A DNA stretch of 64,000 bases from Clostridiales bacterium (lineage in GTDB: Bacteria > Bacillota > Clostridia > Oscillospirales > Acutalibacteraceae). The DNA lies in assembly GCA_022799115.1 (NCBI GenBank), contig JAAWNT010000001.1, forward strand, positions 124,001-188,000. The letters are read 5' to 3'. Below are positions 55,651 to 64,000 of this stretch, piece after piece; the stretch's first letter is position 1, and every line of letters starts with the position of its first letter. A program made the position numbers and the translations under genes. The notes below the pieces were generated by a model. That model saw nothing but the letters and a program-made list of their open reading frames with translations, made no database searches and was not told where the DNA came from.

Positions 55651-56928
55651 TTATGATTCCATTTGCTCTGCTGCTTGTCTCAGTCGGTCATCCGTCCTTC
55701 TCTCTCTGCGGTAGAACCAATAAAAGATCATGAAGAAAACCGCGCACTGTATTGCCATAATCGCCAGATAGGCCAAGGCCGCCCCCATCAGATCCCAATT
55801 TCTCACAAACAAAGGAACCAAGAAAAAGGATAATAAAAACGGAACGGCATATCCGACTAGAATACAGTACTGCTTGCGCATGACCGTAACCAAATAATAA
55901 AGCACTGTAGTAACAGCGCTAAGCCCTCCTCCCAGCAAAACCACCATCAGTTCAGTGCGGTATGCGGACAAATCCAGGTTATAGAACCAGGATAAAACAG
56001 GGATTCCCAGGAAATATCCCGCCACAAGAACCAGTCCTGTGATAAAGAAAAGAGAAATCAATACTTTTTTTATGATGGACAAAAAACTTTTCCATTGTTT
56101 CAGATTCCAGCTGGCGGCCAATGTTGTGAGCATCGGGCGAAATATAAAAATACTGAATAAATTGATAACGGCGGCAGGCATAAATATCACGGTCCAATAT
56201 TTCTGGAGCTGTCCACAGAAGGTGTCCACCGAATATTTGGGTGAATTTAAAATATAATTGAGCATAAACGCTCCGGCAAACAGCGGCAGGCAATCCAGAA
56301 ACAGACGTTTTAACGCGCAAAAGGAAAAGGACCAGCTTATCGTTGTAAACCACTTGACCTTGGTGACGTCATAAAGCCAAATCCACAGAATGGAAATGAT
56401 AATCATCCCGATTAAGCTGATCGTGAGATTGCGGGTAACGGCCAGGCATATTGTAAAAACCGCCGTACACAGGACGACGCGTATGGCTAGCGATTTTCCC
56501 GATAGATCCAACCGCTCGTGCTGCTGGAACAAGCCCTGAAATAGATCAGAAACGGCATCCAACATCCGGTAAATAGACAGCAGAAACACAACCAACGCCT
56601 TATTCCCCTCATAGCCTGAGGCTAGAATCACCACCGCAGTTGCCACCATCATCAGGATACTACTGGCTATACGGAACATTAAATAGTTGGAAAAAGTGTA
56701 TTTCTCGTTTAGATCCGTGGACTGGAACGGACGCACTTCAAAAGAGCCGATGGTCATCATCACTTGGGCCACTCCCAATGCCAAGCCAAAGATATCCGCT
56801 TCTTCGCCCGCTCCGGTCAGACGGGTTACCACCATGGTAAGAACGACTGTTGACGCCGCATTGCACAGGCTCCCCATCATATTCCAGAAAAAAATTTGTT
56901 TTGCGCCGGTCGATGTCTGTTTGATCAT
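55651..56928 (-). CDS. Polysaccharide-unit flippase (Wzx/MATE-like)
   Basis: A 425-residue integral membrane protein with about 12-14 hydrophobic segments. It starts with FFWNMMGSLCNAASTVVLTMVVTRLTG, the pattern of polysaccharide biosynthesis (Wzx/RfbX) flippases, and has RMLDAVSDLFQGLFQQHERLD. The end is basic (YRRERRTDDRLRQAAEQ). Start 56928 (MIKQTSTGAK) is nine bases behind GGAG; TTG at 56943 is the alternative. It would move lipid-linked glycan units across the membrane. An ABC-2 exporter is in the same cluster, so two routes of export may coexist. Confidence 0.85.
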   Translation of the reverse strand: MIKQTSTGAKQIFFWNMMGSLCNAASTVVLTMVVTRLTGAGEEADIFGLALGVAQVMMTIGSFEVRPFQSTDLNEKYTFSNYLMFRIASSILMMVATAVVILASGYEGNKALVVFLLSIYRMLDAVSDLFQGLFQQHERLDLSGKSLAIRVVLCTAVFTICLAVTRNLTISLIGMIIISILWIWLYDVTKVKWFTTISWSFSFCALKRLFLDCLPLFAGAFMLNYILNSPKYSVDTFCGQLQKYWTVIFMPAAVINLFSIFIFRPMLTTLAASWNLKQWKSFLSIIKKVLISLFFITGLVLVAGYFLGIPVLSWFYNLDLSAYRTELMVVLLGGGLSAVTTVLYYLVTVMRKQYCILVGYAVPFLLSFFLVPLFVRNWDLMGAALAYLAIMAIQCAVFFMIFYWFYRRERRTDDRLRQAAEQMES

Positions 56929-56998
56929 CTTACAGTTCTCCAAATTTTATAATAGTAATTGCATATCACTATAGGTTAATTTATAATCCAAAGAAACC

Positions 56999-57892
56999 CT
57001 AGCTCTCCGTTTGTTTGTTTTTATCATTTTCTCGACACATAATATCAAACTGATCGCCAAAATCCAATTGATCGGGATAATGATTTTTTCTATTTTCTTC
57101 AGAGGGCAGTTGCATATAATCGCCATATGTTCTTTTTAAATAGGCATCATACTGATTGGGTAAATTAATCTCTATGGATTCAAAGGGAACTTTACGCGTT
57201 GGAAAAATTTCTTTGCAGCACATAATACTCTTGGCAATATTACTATCCTGAAAACAGGCGATCTCCTTTGTTTTTTGTCCCCTGAACAATTGAGAATTCT
57301 TCTGTATCTTTTTATCAATAAAGCTAGACTTTACTCGAAATACCACTAAGCCATAATGAACAATAAAGCAAACCGCAGCCGCGATATATTTAAGGATTCC
57401 TTTCAGTGGTATGATTGGATATGGGGTTCCTCGTAAAAATAAAAGCTTAGACCAAAACCAACCTTTAAATAGCTGTTTCTTTCGTTCCTTCGGGTCGTCC
57501 GATATCGGATCAAATATGAAAATGTCAAAGCAGATGTTCTGTTCACATTTCATACGTTTTGCATGTTCTGGTACAAACGTCGTACCTTTTCTTCCAAAAT
57601 GGGTTACTGTACAGGTATATTCTTCATCAACGCTAGTATTTAAAATACGATAGTGTTTTCCCAATTCATTTGGGAAGATGCTTAGAAACTTTTCATAATC
57701 CTCCCGTAGCATTCCCACATCCAAATCGTCGTCCCAGGGGATATATCCCTTATGGCGCACCGCGCCCAGGGCCGTGCCAAATACAGCAAAGTAGTCAATA
57801 TGGTATTGATTACAAACCCGTATAAAATCACTAAGCATCGCTACCCCAAACCGATGCAATTTCTTTAATGTCTGGGTATCGTATTGTTTCAT
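56999..57892 (-). CDS. LicD-family phosphotransferase
   Basis: A 297-residue LicD protein. The nucleotidyltransferase-like core is FAVFGTALGAVRHKGYIPWDDDLDVGM, with the metal-binding Asp cluster. LSIFPNEL and NICFDIFIFDPISDDPKERKK follow, and a hydrophobic helix (about 161-182) may attach it to the membrane. LicD proteins transfer phosphocholine or other phospho-substituents to teichoic acids and glycans. The gene is AT-richer than its flanks, like the next one. No choline uptake or activation genes (licA/B/C) are in the window, so the substituent is unknown. Confidence 0.88.
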   Translation of the reverse strand: MKQYDTQTLKKLHRFGVAMLSDFIRVCNQYHIDYFAVFGTALGAVRHKGYIPWDDDLDVGMLREDYEKFLSIFPNELGKHYRILNTSVDEEYTCTVTHFGRKGTTFVPEHAKRMKCEQNICFDIFIFDPISDDPKERKKQLFKGWFWSKLLFLRGTPYPIIPLKGILKYIAAAVCFIVHYGLVVFRVKSSFIDKKIQKNSQLFRGQKTKEIACFQDSNIAKSIMCCKEIFPTRKVPFESIEINLPNQYDAYLKRTYGDYMQLPSEENRKNHYPDQLDFGDQFDIMCRENDKNKQTES

Positions 57893-57928
57893 ATCTGGTC
57901 CTTTCCATATTAGAACTGTAATCTTATA

Positions 57929-59932
57929 CTAAACAATAACTCGAAACGCAAGCGCCATTTCAACTATATTTAAAAAGAGAATTGCAAATATAATATACTT
58001 ACTCATATCCCTTTTTAATGTAATATTTGAATTTCTAAATAGCAACAAAAACGCTGGTAAGATAGGAAGGAAATATCTCCCCTGTACACCTTCAATAATT
58101 GAACTGTCAATAGGAGTCCAACTGATAAACAAACCTACTTCGGTACAAATTGCAACTCCAATCAACACAAGAATAATCCAAATCTTATGAGAAGCTTTTA
58201 TTAATTGATGCTCGCTTTCGATCTTTAGACAAGAAATAAATAATAAGATAATAAAAGCGATGCCAACAAAATTTGGTATGCCTATATTCAACCATCCGAG
58301 CGATCCCCCTATAAGTGAATGGATATAAAAATCCATATAATCAATAAAGGTGGTTATCAATATTCTAATAAATCCGAAAGGATTGTGCAGTATCCATCCT
58401 ACCGTATAAGGAGGAAGACCACTCCAGGAAACAATAGAATCCCCCCCACCTTTAAAAGCCATCGGTAAAAGGGTATTTAATATAAATAGAGCAATTGCAA
58501 GAAAAGAGATCGTGCTCTTAGTTATAACATGTTGTTTTTTGCTATTAAATCTCTTTGCTGGTATTAATAAGGCAAGGAAACAGAGCAACATATAAGCGCC
58601 ACTTTTAAACAACGTAAGCCATGAACCAAAGAAGCACAATAAGACAATATCAAATATTTCTATTTTTTCTTCTCCATATGCCATCTTTACCACACAGGCA
58701 ATAAAATAGAATGATACCGCCATAATGATGCAATCAGTGGAAAATGATGCGGCTTGGTGAATAGACATTGGAAGCAATGCCACAGTAAACAGTATCATTT
58801 TCCCTATTGGCAGTTTTTTTAAAGCCAAGTAAACCAAGATTATATAAAATAGATAATTAAAAAGTCGTCCCAGATATAATACAGGAATAAACCCTAAATT
58901 AAGTATTCTTCCAATGGTGATGCCAATTGCGGATGGAAAATAGACGAATTTGGATGTACCTACATCTCTACCGTTAGTCTCAATCAGCGTACTATCTTTG
59001 CAGGTCTGAAAAAAGTTCTCTGCTACATATTTATAAAGCTTTGGTGTTGGGGTTTGTTTGAGTGTATTCAGAATAGTCTTATCATCTTGGCGCATTAGTA
59101 AATGCCCATTTTCGGTTTGATGGCCTAAAAACATCATTTGATCCGAGTAGCGGTAAGAAGTTTCTATATGGGCCTGTTCATCTGGAATAGACATAGGTAT
59201 CATCATCAATGAATAGCAAAATCCCAAAAATGCAGCAAGAATAATAAAAGCCTTGGTAAGCTTTATTTTTCTTATAAAAATAAAATAATATGCAGCACAA
59301 AGTGCCAGTAATATAACTACTGTAGCTATTATATAGATCAAATTCAGATACGAATTGTCACCAGAATAGACCTTAAAAATAGCATCTCCTTCGGCCTGTA
59401 CGTCATTGAGATCCGATATGCCATCTGGTAATCGATCGTTTTTGGACATCCAAATCGAAAGCTGATCTTGAGGGGATATCGAAAGAACTTTTATTGTAAT
59501 TTCAAAAGAATCACCATTTACATTCTTAACTGGTTGATCAAACAGAAAATCCTGATGTTTATTATCCTTTAATAATCCCATTGCTAATTTCTGTTCAAAT
59601 AAGAGAGAATTAGAAGTCATATTTCGAATTTCAACTTGAAGCTCACCGGAATTCACGCGCTGGTACGTACCAAACTTTATTGAAACTCCGGATATTTCAT
59701 CTACATTTGAGATGAAGGTCTGTTTCCAAACATCTCCTGTTTTCAACTGATCCGATGGTGTCTCGCTCCCAGTAACCTCAATGGTCGCATAGGGTTCCTT
59801 ACTCGCGGGATACACAGAGGTTTTAAAGATATATAAAGCAAAACCAGCCAAAAAAACAAATAATATCCCAAAACAAATAATTTGTTTATGCCTAGCCCAA
59901 ATTTGCGCCCCTTTTTCCATTAATCGTTCCAT
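57929..59932 (-). CDS. DUF2142-family polytopic membrane protein
   Basis: A 667-residue protein. One N-terminal membrane segment (about 18-38) is followed by a beta-rich extracytoplasmic domain of about 150 residues, then about a dozen hydrophobic segments to the C-terminus. SIPDEQAHIETSYRYSDQMM after the second segment has the P-D-E-x-x-H signature of DUF2142, a GT-C-like family found in surface glycan clusters. It probably uses a lipid-linked sugar as donor; this is inference. The base composition is clearly AT-rich compared with rfbC and the ABC genes. No start ambiguity of note. Confidence 0.8.
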   Translation of the reverse strand: MERLMEKGAQIWARHKQIICFGILFVFLAGFALYIFKTSVYPASKEPYATIEVTGSETPSDQLKTGDVWKQTFISNVDEISGVSIKFGTYQRVNSGELQVEIRNMTSNSLLFEQKLAMGLLKDNKHQDFLFDQPVKNVNGDSFEITIKVLSISPQDQLSIWMSKNDRLPDGISDLNDVQAEGDAIFKVYSGDNSYLNLIYIIATVVILLALCAAYYFIFIRKIKLTKAFIILAAFLGFCYSLMMIPMSIPDEQAHIETSYRYSDQMMFLGHQTENGHLLMRQDDKTILNTLKQTPTPKLYKYVAENFFQTCKDSTLIETNGRDVGTSKFVYFPSAIGITIGRILNLGFIPVLYLGRLFNYLFYIILVYLALKKLPIGKMILFTVALLPMSIHQAASFSTDCIIMAVSFYFIACVVKMAYGEEKIEIFDIVLLCFFGSWLTLFKSGAYMLLCFLALLIPAKRFNSKKQHVITKSTISFLAIALFILNTLLPMAFKGGGDSIVSWSGLPPYTVGWILHNPFGFIRILITTFIDYMDFYIHSLIGGSLGWLNIGIPNFVGIAFIILLFISCLKIESEHQLIKASHKIWIILVLIGVAICTEVGLFISWTPIDSSIIEGVQGRYFLPILPAFLLLFRNSNITLKRDMSKYIIFAILFLNIVEMALAFRVIV

Positions 59933-59955
59933 TTTTCCCTCCTAAAACTTACCTA

Positions 59956-61761
59956 TCAATTTTGTGTGTTTAGACTGAAATTCTCCCGCTCCAGTGAAAA
60001 ATTGGGGTTAAAGTAGGGGTCCCCCCGATCCAGGAATTCTTTCCATGTGGTACGGAAAAGCTCCTGTTCTTGTTCAAATCGTTGTTTATTGGCTTGTTCT
60101 AAATCGCTGCCCCGTGTTTTGGATTCGAAGTGGTACAGCTCTGCGAAAGGAGTAAACACCACCAGCTTGTCCATCTGCCGTACACGCAGACAAAGGTCCA
60201 CATCGTTATAAGCCACCACAAAACGTTCGTCGAATCCTCCGGCTTTATCAAAGACCTCCGCAGGCATCATCATACATGCCGCAGTTACCGCACTGTAGTT
60301 CTGGGCGTAATACAACCGGCCCATATATCCCAGGTTGCTTTTATCGTAGCGGTAATGCACATGTCCCGCGGTTCCGGCAATTCCCACCACAACGCCTGCA
60401 TGCTGGATGGTGTCGTCGGGATAGTAAAGCTTTGCACCCACAGCGCCCACATCTCCGCGCTGCGCATACATCAGCATTTCCTGCATCCAGTCGTTTGCAA
60501 TCACTTGAACATCATTGTTTAAAAACAGCAGATACTCGCCCTTTGCATATTTCCGTCCAAAATTATTGATGGCCGAATAGTTAAAGTCCTGATCCCATTT
60601 TACCACCTGTATATTTGGATTTCGTTTCAAACTTTCATAATAGTCAAAGGTTTCTTTTTCTTGGCTGTTGTTTTCCATCACAATTATCTCATAATTCCGA
60701 TAGGTACTCTTTTCCTGGATGGATTGAATGCAGCGGGATAGATCCGTAACATGATCTTTGTTGGGAATCAGAATAGAAATCAATGGTTCCCCATGTATTT
60801 GATACCGTATCCGGTAAATAGACGTCAACCGGGGAGCGTCCAATGCCTCGCCTTCCAGGCCACAGCGCTTGAGATGATCGTTGATGGCTCGTTTGGCAGA
60901 GTCGATGCAATAGGGTTTCGCGCTGATGTCGCTGGCCACCGAACCGGAATGGCTGCGCCAAAAATACAGCACCTTGGGGATATGCACGATATGCTTCGCC
61001 TTCTCTGTCAGACGCAGAATGATGTCGTAGTCCTGGCTTCCGTCATAACGATGGTCGAACCATCCCGCCTGGTTGAGCAAATCCCTGCTGAACACGGAAA
61101 AATGACAGATGTAATTATTCGCCCGCAGATTATCGATGGCAAAATCCGGCTTGCAGTGTACGGTCAGTACATCGTCCAGATTTTCAGTCAAAGTCATCTC
61201 GTCGGTATAGAGAAAATCCGCTTGTTGTTCGTGAATGGCCTTAGCATTTTCAAAGAGCACAGAGGGATGCAGCACATCGTCGTGGTCAAACAAGGCAATG
61301 TAATCGCCGGTGGACATTTCGATGCAGGCGTTGGTATTGTCCGCAATTCCCCAGTTTTTCTCCAATTTCTTATAACGGATGCGGCTATCCTTCTGAGCAA
61401 GCTCCATGACCTTCCGGCCCACCTCTTCATGCTCCGAGTCGCTGCCGTCCGCCATGCACAGCTCCCAATTGGGATAGGTCTGCGCAACCACCGAATCGAT
61501 CATCTCTGTCAAGTAAGGGATCGGGGTGTTATACAATGGCACAAGAATACTAAACTTCACGTCTCTGGGGAATTCAACGGTCCGTTCCCATTCCAACCGC
61601 TCCTCGCTGGGCGTCAATACAAGCTTTCCAAACTGCTTAAAATTTTCCTGCTGCTTCAGGCTTCCCCTGGTCTTGCGATAGGTGGCCCGCACGCCGTCGT
61701 GCAGCACGCTTTTTACCCCTTTTCGTATTAACCGCGCCATCCGGTTCAGCTTATCAACCAT
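59956..61761 (-). CDS. Large GT2 glycosyltransferase with two catalytic-type domains
   Basis: A 601-residue cytoplasmic enzyme. The first GT-A domain (about 70-300) begins FSILVPLYNTPIPYLTEMIDSV and has IALFDHDDVLHPS and YDGSQDYDIILRL. The second (about 320-585) begins ISILIPNKDHVTDLSRCIQSI and has YLLFLNNDVQVIANDWMQEML and YNDVDLCLRVRQM. Both keep the DxD-like acidic pairs, so it may add two sugars, as in rhamnan- or teichoic-type polymer synthesis. The start at 61761 has GGAGGGG upstream. It lies downstream of the ABC exporter genes. Confidence 0.9.
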   Translation of the reverse strand: MVDKLNRMARLIRKGVKSVLHDGVRATYRKTRGSLKQQENFKQFGKLVLTPSEERLEWERTVEFPRDVKFSILVPLYNTPIPYLTEMIDSVVAQTYPNWELCMADGSDSEHEEVGRKVMELAQKDSRIRYKKLEKNWGIADNTNACIEMSTGDYIALFDHDDVLHPSVLFENAKAIHEQQADFLYTDEMTLTENLDDVLTVHCKPDFAIDNLRANNYICHFSVFSRDLLNQAGWFDHRYDGSQDYDIILRLTEKAKHIVHIPKVLYFWRSHSGSVASDISAKPYCIDSAKRAINDHLKRCGLEGEALDAPRLTSIYRIRYQIHGEPLISILIPNKDHVTDLSRCIQSIQEKSTYRNYEIIVMENNSQEKETFDYYESLKRNPNIQVVKWDQDFNYSAINNFGRKYAKGEYLLFLNNDVQVIANDWMQEMLMYAQRGDVGAVGAKLYYPDDTIQHAGVVVGIAGTAGHVHYRYDKSNLGYMGRLYYAQNYSAVTAACMMMPAEVFDKAGGFDERFVVAYNDVDLCLRVRQMDKLVVFTPFAELYHFESKTRGSDLEQANKQRFEQEQELFRTTWKEFLDRGDPYFNPNFSLERENFSLNTQN

Positions 61762-61810
61762 TCTTTCCCCTCCACATATCAATCACAAAAGATTGTTAGG
61801 AATCCAACCA

Positions 61811-62545
61811 TTATTTCGTAATCTGTTTATAGGCGTCGCACACCGTTTGGGTATCGCCCAACATCTTCATATTGCCGTGATCCAGCCATAACACGTGCTT
61901 ACACAGCCGCTCAATTTGCTCAATGGAGTGGGATACAATCAGCACGGTGGTTCCCCCGTCCATCAAATCCCGAATCCGCTTTTCACATTTTTCCTGGAAC
62001 AGAAAATCACCCACCGACAGGATTTCGTCCACGATAAGGATTTCCGGCTTGGTGCAGGTGGCGATGGCAAAGCCCAGACGCGCCATCATTCCGCTGGAAT
62101 AGTTCTTCACCGCCACATCCACAAAATTCCTGAGCTCGGCGAATTCGATGATTTCATCAAATTTTTCCTTCATCTGCCTGCGGGAATATCCCAAAACAGA
62201 CCCGTTTAAAAACACATTTTCCCGCGCGGTCAGATCCAGATCAAACCCCGCTCCCAGCTCGATCATGGGTGAAATGGTTCCATAGGTCTTCACGCTCCCC
62301 TTGCTGGGCTTCAGTATGCCGGATATCACCTTGAGCAACGTACTTTTGCCGGAACCATTGAGGCCTACGATTCCGAACACGTCCCCTTTCTCAATGGTAA
62401 CGCTGACGTCTTTGAGGGCAAGAAATTCCTCGAAAAAAAGCTGACGCTTCATCAGGCGAATCATATATTCCTTAATGCTGTCCACCTTATCCTTGGACAT
62501 ATTAAACCGCATGGTTACCTGATTGATTTCTACCGCATTAGCCAA
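61811..62545 (-). CDS. Polysaccharide/teichoic acid ABC exporter ATP-binding protein (TagH/Wzt-like)
   Basis: A 244-residue ABC ATPase. Walker A is GIVGLNGSGKSTLL, the Q-loop region follows, the signature is NYSSGMMARLGFAI, and Walker B is ILIVDEILSVGD. The N-terminal TMRFNMSKDKVDSIKEYMIRLMKRQLFFEEFLAL insert is typical of exporters of lipid-linked polysaccharides (TagH, Wzt, RfbE). It has no C-terminal carbohydrate-binding domain, unlike long Wzt proteins. It is 17 bases downstream of the permease gene. Confidence 0.93.
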   Translation of the reverse strand: MANAVEINQVTMRFNMSKDKVDSIKEYMIRLMKRQLFFEEFLALKDVSVTIEKGDVFGIVGLNGSGKSTLLKVISGILKPSKGSVKTYGTISPMIELGAGFDLDLTARENVFLNGSVLGYSRRQMKEKFDEIIEFAELRNFVDVAVKNYSSGMMARLGFAIATCTKPEILIVDEILSVGDFLFQEKCEKRIRDLMDGGTTVLIVSHSIEQIERLCKHVLWLDHGNMKMLGDTQTVCDAYKQITK

Positions 62546-62562
62546 ATTCTCTCCCCCTCCTT

Positions 62563-63339
62563 CTATATGTGCAGAATGAACTTATCCTGCGTCTTTTTGA
62601 ATACCAGCAGACCGAGCAGCAAAAAGCCAAAGGAAAAGGCCAAACAGGTCAAATTCGCACCCCATCCGGGAACTGTTCCGTACATCACCAGATCGCGGAA
62701 ATAGGTGACATAGTGATACAGCGGATTAATCATCATAACGTTTTTCAGCCATCCGGGCAGCATATCCACCGTATAGATAATGGGGGTCAGATAAGTCCAA
62801 GCAGTCAGCCATACGGAATACAGATGACCTACATCCCGGAAAAACACATTGATGGAAGCTAAAATCAGTCCGAATCCAATTGCAAAGATCAAAGCATATA
62901 CCAATGGAACCGGGAACAAAAGCAGCGTCCAATGCCACTGATTTCCGTAGATCAGCATAATGATAATCACAGCAATCAGGGAAAACAGCATATTCACGAA
63001 AGAAAACAGCGTCTTCTCCACCGGAAAAATATATTTGGGCACATATACCTTTTTTATCAGCGGTGCAGAGGATATGATAGAGACCAGCGCCGAAGATGTG
63101 GCCTCGGAGATAAAGTTGAAAATCAGGGAACCGGTTAAGTAATACAGAGGAAAATTATCGATTTTAATTCTCAAAACGGTATTGAACACCGTGGTGACCA
63201 CCAGCATCATAAGCAGGGGGTTTAGGATACTCCACACCAGCCCCAACACCGAACGCCGGTATTTCACTTTTAAATCTCTGGAAATGAGGTCCTCCAGCAG
63301 GAAGCGATACCTCATAAAGGTTTGTATCTGTTTCTTCAA
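62563..63339 (-). CDS. Polysaccharide/teichoic acid ABC exporter permease (TagG/Wzm-like)
   Basis: A 258-residue ABC-2 type permease with six hydrophobic segments. LISRDLKVKYRRSVLGLVWSILNPLLMM is the family's amphipathic coupling region and first segment. LIKKVYVPKYIFPVEKTLFSFVNM and VFFRDVGHLYSVWLTAWTYLTPIIYTVDMLP also match TagG/Wzm. With the ATPase behind it, it exports a lipid-linked polymer. It follows rfbC after 22 bases. Confidence 0.93.
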   Translation of the reverse strand: MKKQIQTFMRYRFLLEDLISRDLKVKYRRSVLGLVWSILNPLLMMLVVTTVFNTVLRIKIDNFPLYYLTGSLIFNFISEATSSALVSIISSAPLIKKVYVPKYIFPVEKTLFSFVNMLFSLIAVIIIMLIYGNQWHWTLLLFPVPLVYALIFAIGFGLILASINVFFRDVGHLYSVWLTAWTYLTPIIYTVDMLPGWLKNVMMINPLYHYVTYFRDLVMYGTVPGWGANLTCLAFSFGFLLLGLLVFKKTQDKFILHI

Positions 63340-63361
63340 AGCGATACTCCTCTTTCGGTGA

Positions 63362-63937
63362 TTATTTATTGCCGGGCATAGTAAAGGGGCTTTGCAAATC
63401 CTTTAGGGCCGTATTTTTCTGGTCTTTTTCACTGAGCAGGATCTCCATGCCCTCCTCAATGGGCCATTCCACGCCCACGTCGGGATCATTCCACATGAGT
63501 CCCCCCTCGTCGGAGGGATCGTAAAAGCGGGTGCATTTATACACAAATTCCGCCGTATCGGTCATTACAAGAAATCCGTGGGCAAATCCCTCAGGCACAT
63601 AAAACTGTCGTTTGTTCTCTTCACTGAGCAATACTCCGTACCACTTGCCATAGGTCTGGCTGCCAACGCGAAGATCCACCGCCACGTCAAACACCTCGCC
63701 GCGCACCACGCGGACCAGCTTTCCCTGCGGGTTATTTTTTTGGTAGTGCAGTCCCCTGAGCACTCCCTTTTTGGATTTGCTCTGGTTGTCCTGGACAAAA
63801 ACCATATCAAGGCCCGCCTCGGCAAACTCGTTATAATTGTAGGTTTCCATAAAATAGCCGCGATGGTCCCCAAATACAGTAGGCTCTACAATCGTAAGTC
63901 CCTGGATGCCCGTTTCAATAAACTTGAATTTTCCCAT
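63362..63937 (-). CDS. rfbC: dTDP-4-dehydrorhamnose 3,5-epimerase
   Basis: A 191-residue cupin epimerase (RmlC) of the dTDP-L-rhamnose pathway. It has PTVFGDHRGYFMETYNYNEF, FVQDNQSKSKKGVLRGLHYQ (the catalytic His and substrate-binding Arg), GEVFDVAVDLRVGSQTYGKW and FYVPEGFAHGFLVM. It implies that the polymer made by this cluster contains rhamnose; rfbA, rfbB and rfbD are presumably just outside the window. The remaining 63938-64000 bases are upstream sequence without a visible gene start. Confidence 0.95.
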   Translation of the reverse strand: MGKFKFIETGIQGLTIVEPTVFGDHRGYFMETYNYNEFAEAGLDMVFVQDNQSKSKKGVLRGLHYQKNNPQGKLVRVVRGEVFDVAVDLRVGSQTYGKWYGVLLSEENKRQFYVPEGFAHGFLVMTDTAEFVYKCTRFYDPSDEGGLMWNDPDVGVEWPIEEGMEILLSEKDQKNTALKDLQSPFTMPGNK

Positions 63938-64000
63938 GCGCTTTTACTCCCTCGCTTATTTTTTAATCTCTGGAACAAGAAAAGGCCATAACAACAGTCC

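Overview
The window looks like chromosome of a spore-forming Clostridia member. An Oscillospirales/Ruminococcaceae-like gut Firmicute is my best guess, from protein style and gene order rather than any database comparison. Signs are a SpoIID-type peptidoglycan-binding protein, a spore photoproduct lyase-like radical SAM protein, Firmicute families (DUF951, DUF1292, DUF6120), strong AGGAGG ribosome binding sites and many near-consensus sigma-A promoters with 17-base spacers. No phage, insertion sequence or CRISPR array is visible.

Region by region. 0-2 kb: a minus-strand operon for a peptidoglycan-binding SpoIID-like protein and partners. 2.1-2.4 kb: tRNA-Trp, -Asp and -Thr. 2.5-5.4 kb: murE-murF. 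5.7-7.3 kb: small regulatory genes, including a divergent ribbon-helix-helix/HTH pair with a phased operator array, and a CAU tRNA. 7.6-20 kb: minus-strand rpoB-rpoC-rpsL-rpsG-fusA-tuf, with separate promoters for rpoB and tuf. 20-26.5 kb: a small membrane protein, an Rrf2 regulator, dgt-dnaG-rpoD, a YigZ protein and rpmE. 26.9-29.8 kb: a VanY-like protein that has lost its zinc site, then pyruvate kinase on the plus strand. 30-35.2 kb: a minus-strand run DUF951-prfA-sua5-coaE-lytic transglycosylase-M18 aminopeptidase. 35.4-41.9 kb (plus): birA, an MFS permease, a gene-poor island with short dispersed repeats, DUF1292, a probable 6S RNA, two half-size TauE/SafE genes and a GpsA-type dehydrogenase. 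42-43.2 kb (minus): a membrane-anchored protein with two lipocalin-like repeats. 43.9-54.3 kb (plus): a left-handed beta-helix protein, pyridoxal kinase, pyrBI, an SplB-like protein, an intact VanY carboxypeptidase, a two-component system with a third translationally coupled gene, a HAD phosphatase and YbaK. 54.4-64 kb (minus): a surface polysaccharide cluster (rfbC, ABC-2 permease and ATPase, GT2, DUF2142 protein, LicD, flippase, GT4), whose middle is visibly AT-richer.

Most of the window is housekeeping: transcription, translation, replication initiation, peptidoglycan precursor synthesis and pyrimidine synthesis. The more distinctive parts are: (i) a conditional-looking terminator directly in front of the two-component operon; (ii) a VanY family pseudoenzyme alongside an intact paralogue; (iii) an SplB-like enzyme with Ser at the hydrogen-donor Cys position; (iv) the RHH/HTH pair with helically phased TATCTTAA sites; (v) the repeat-bearing island at 37.8-39.2 kb.
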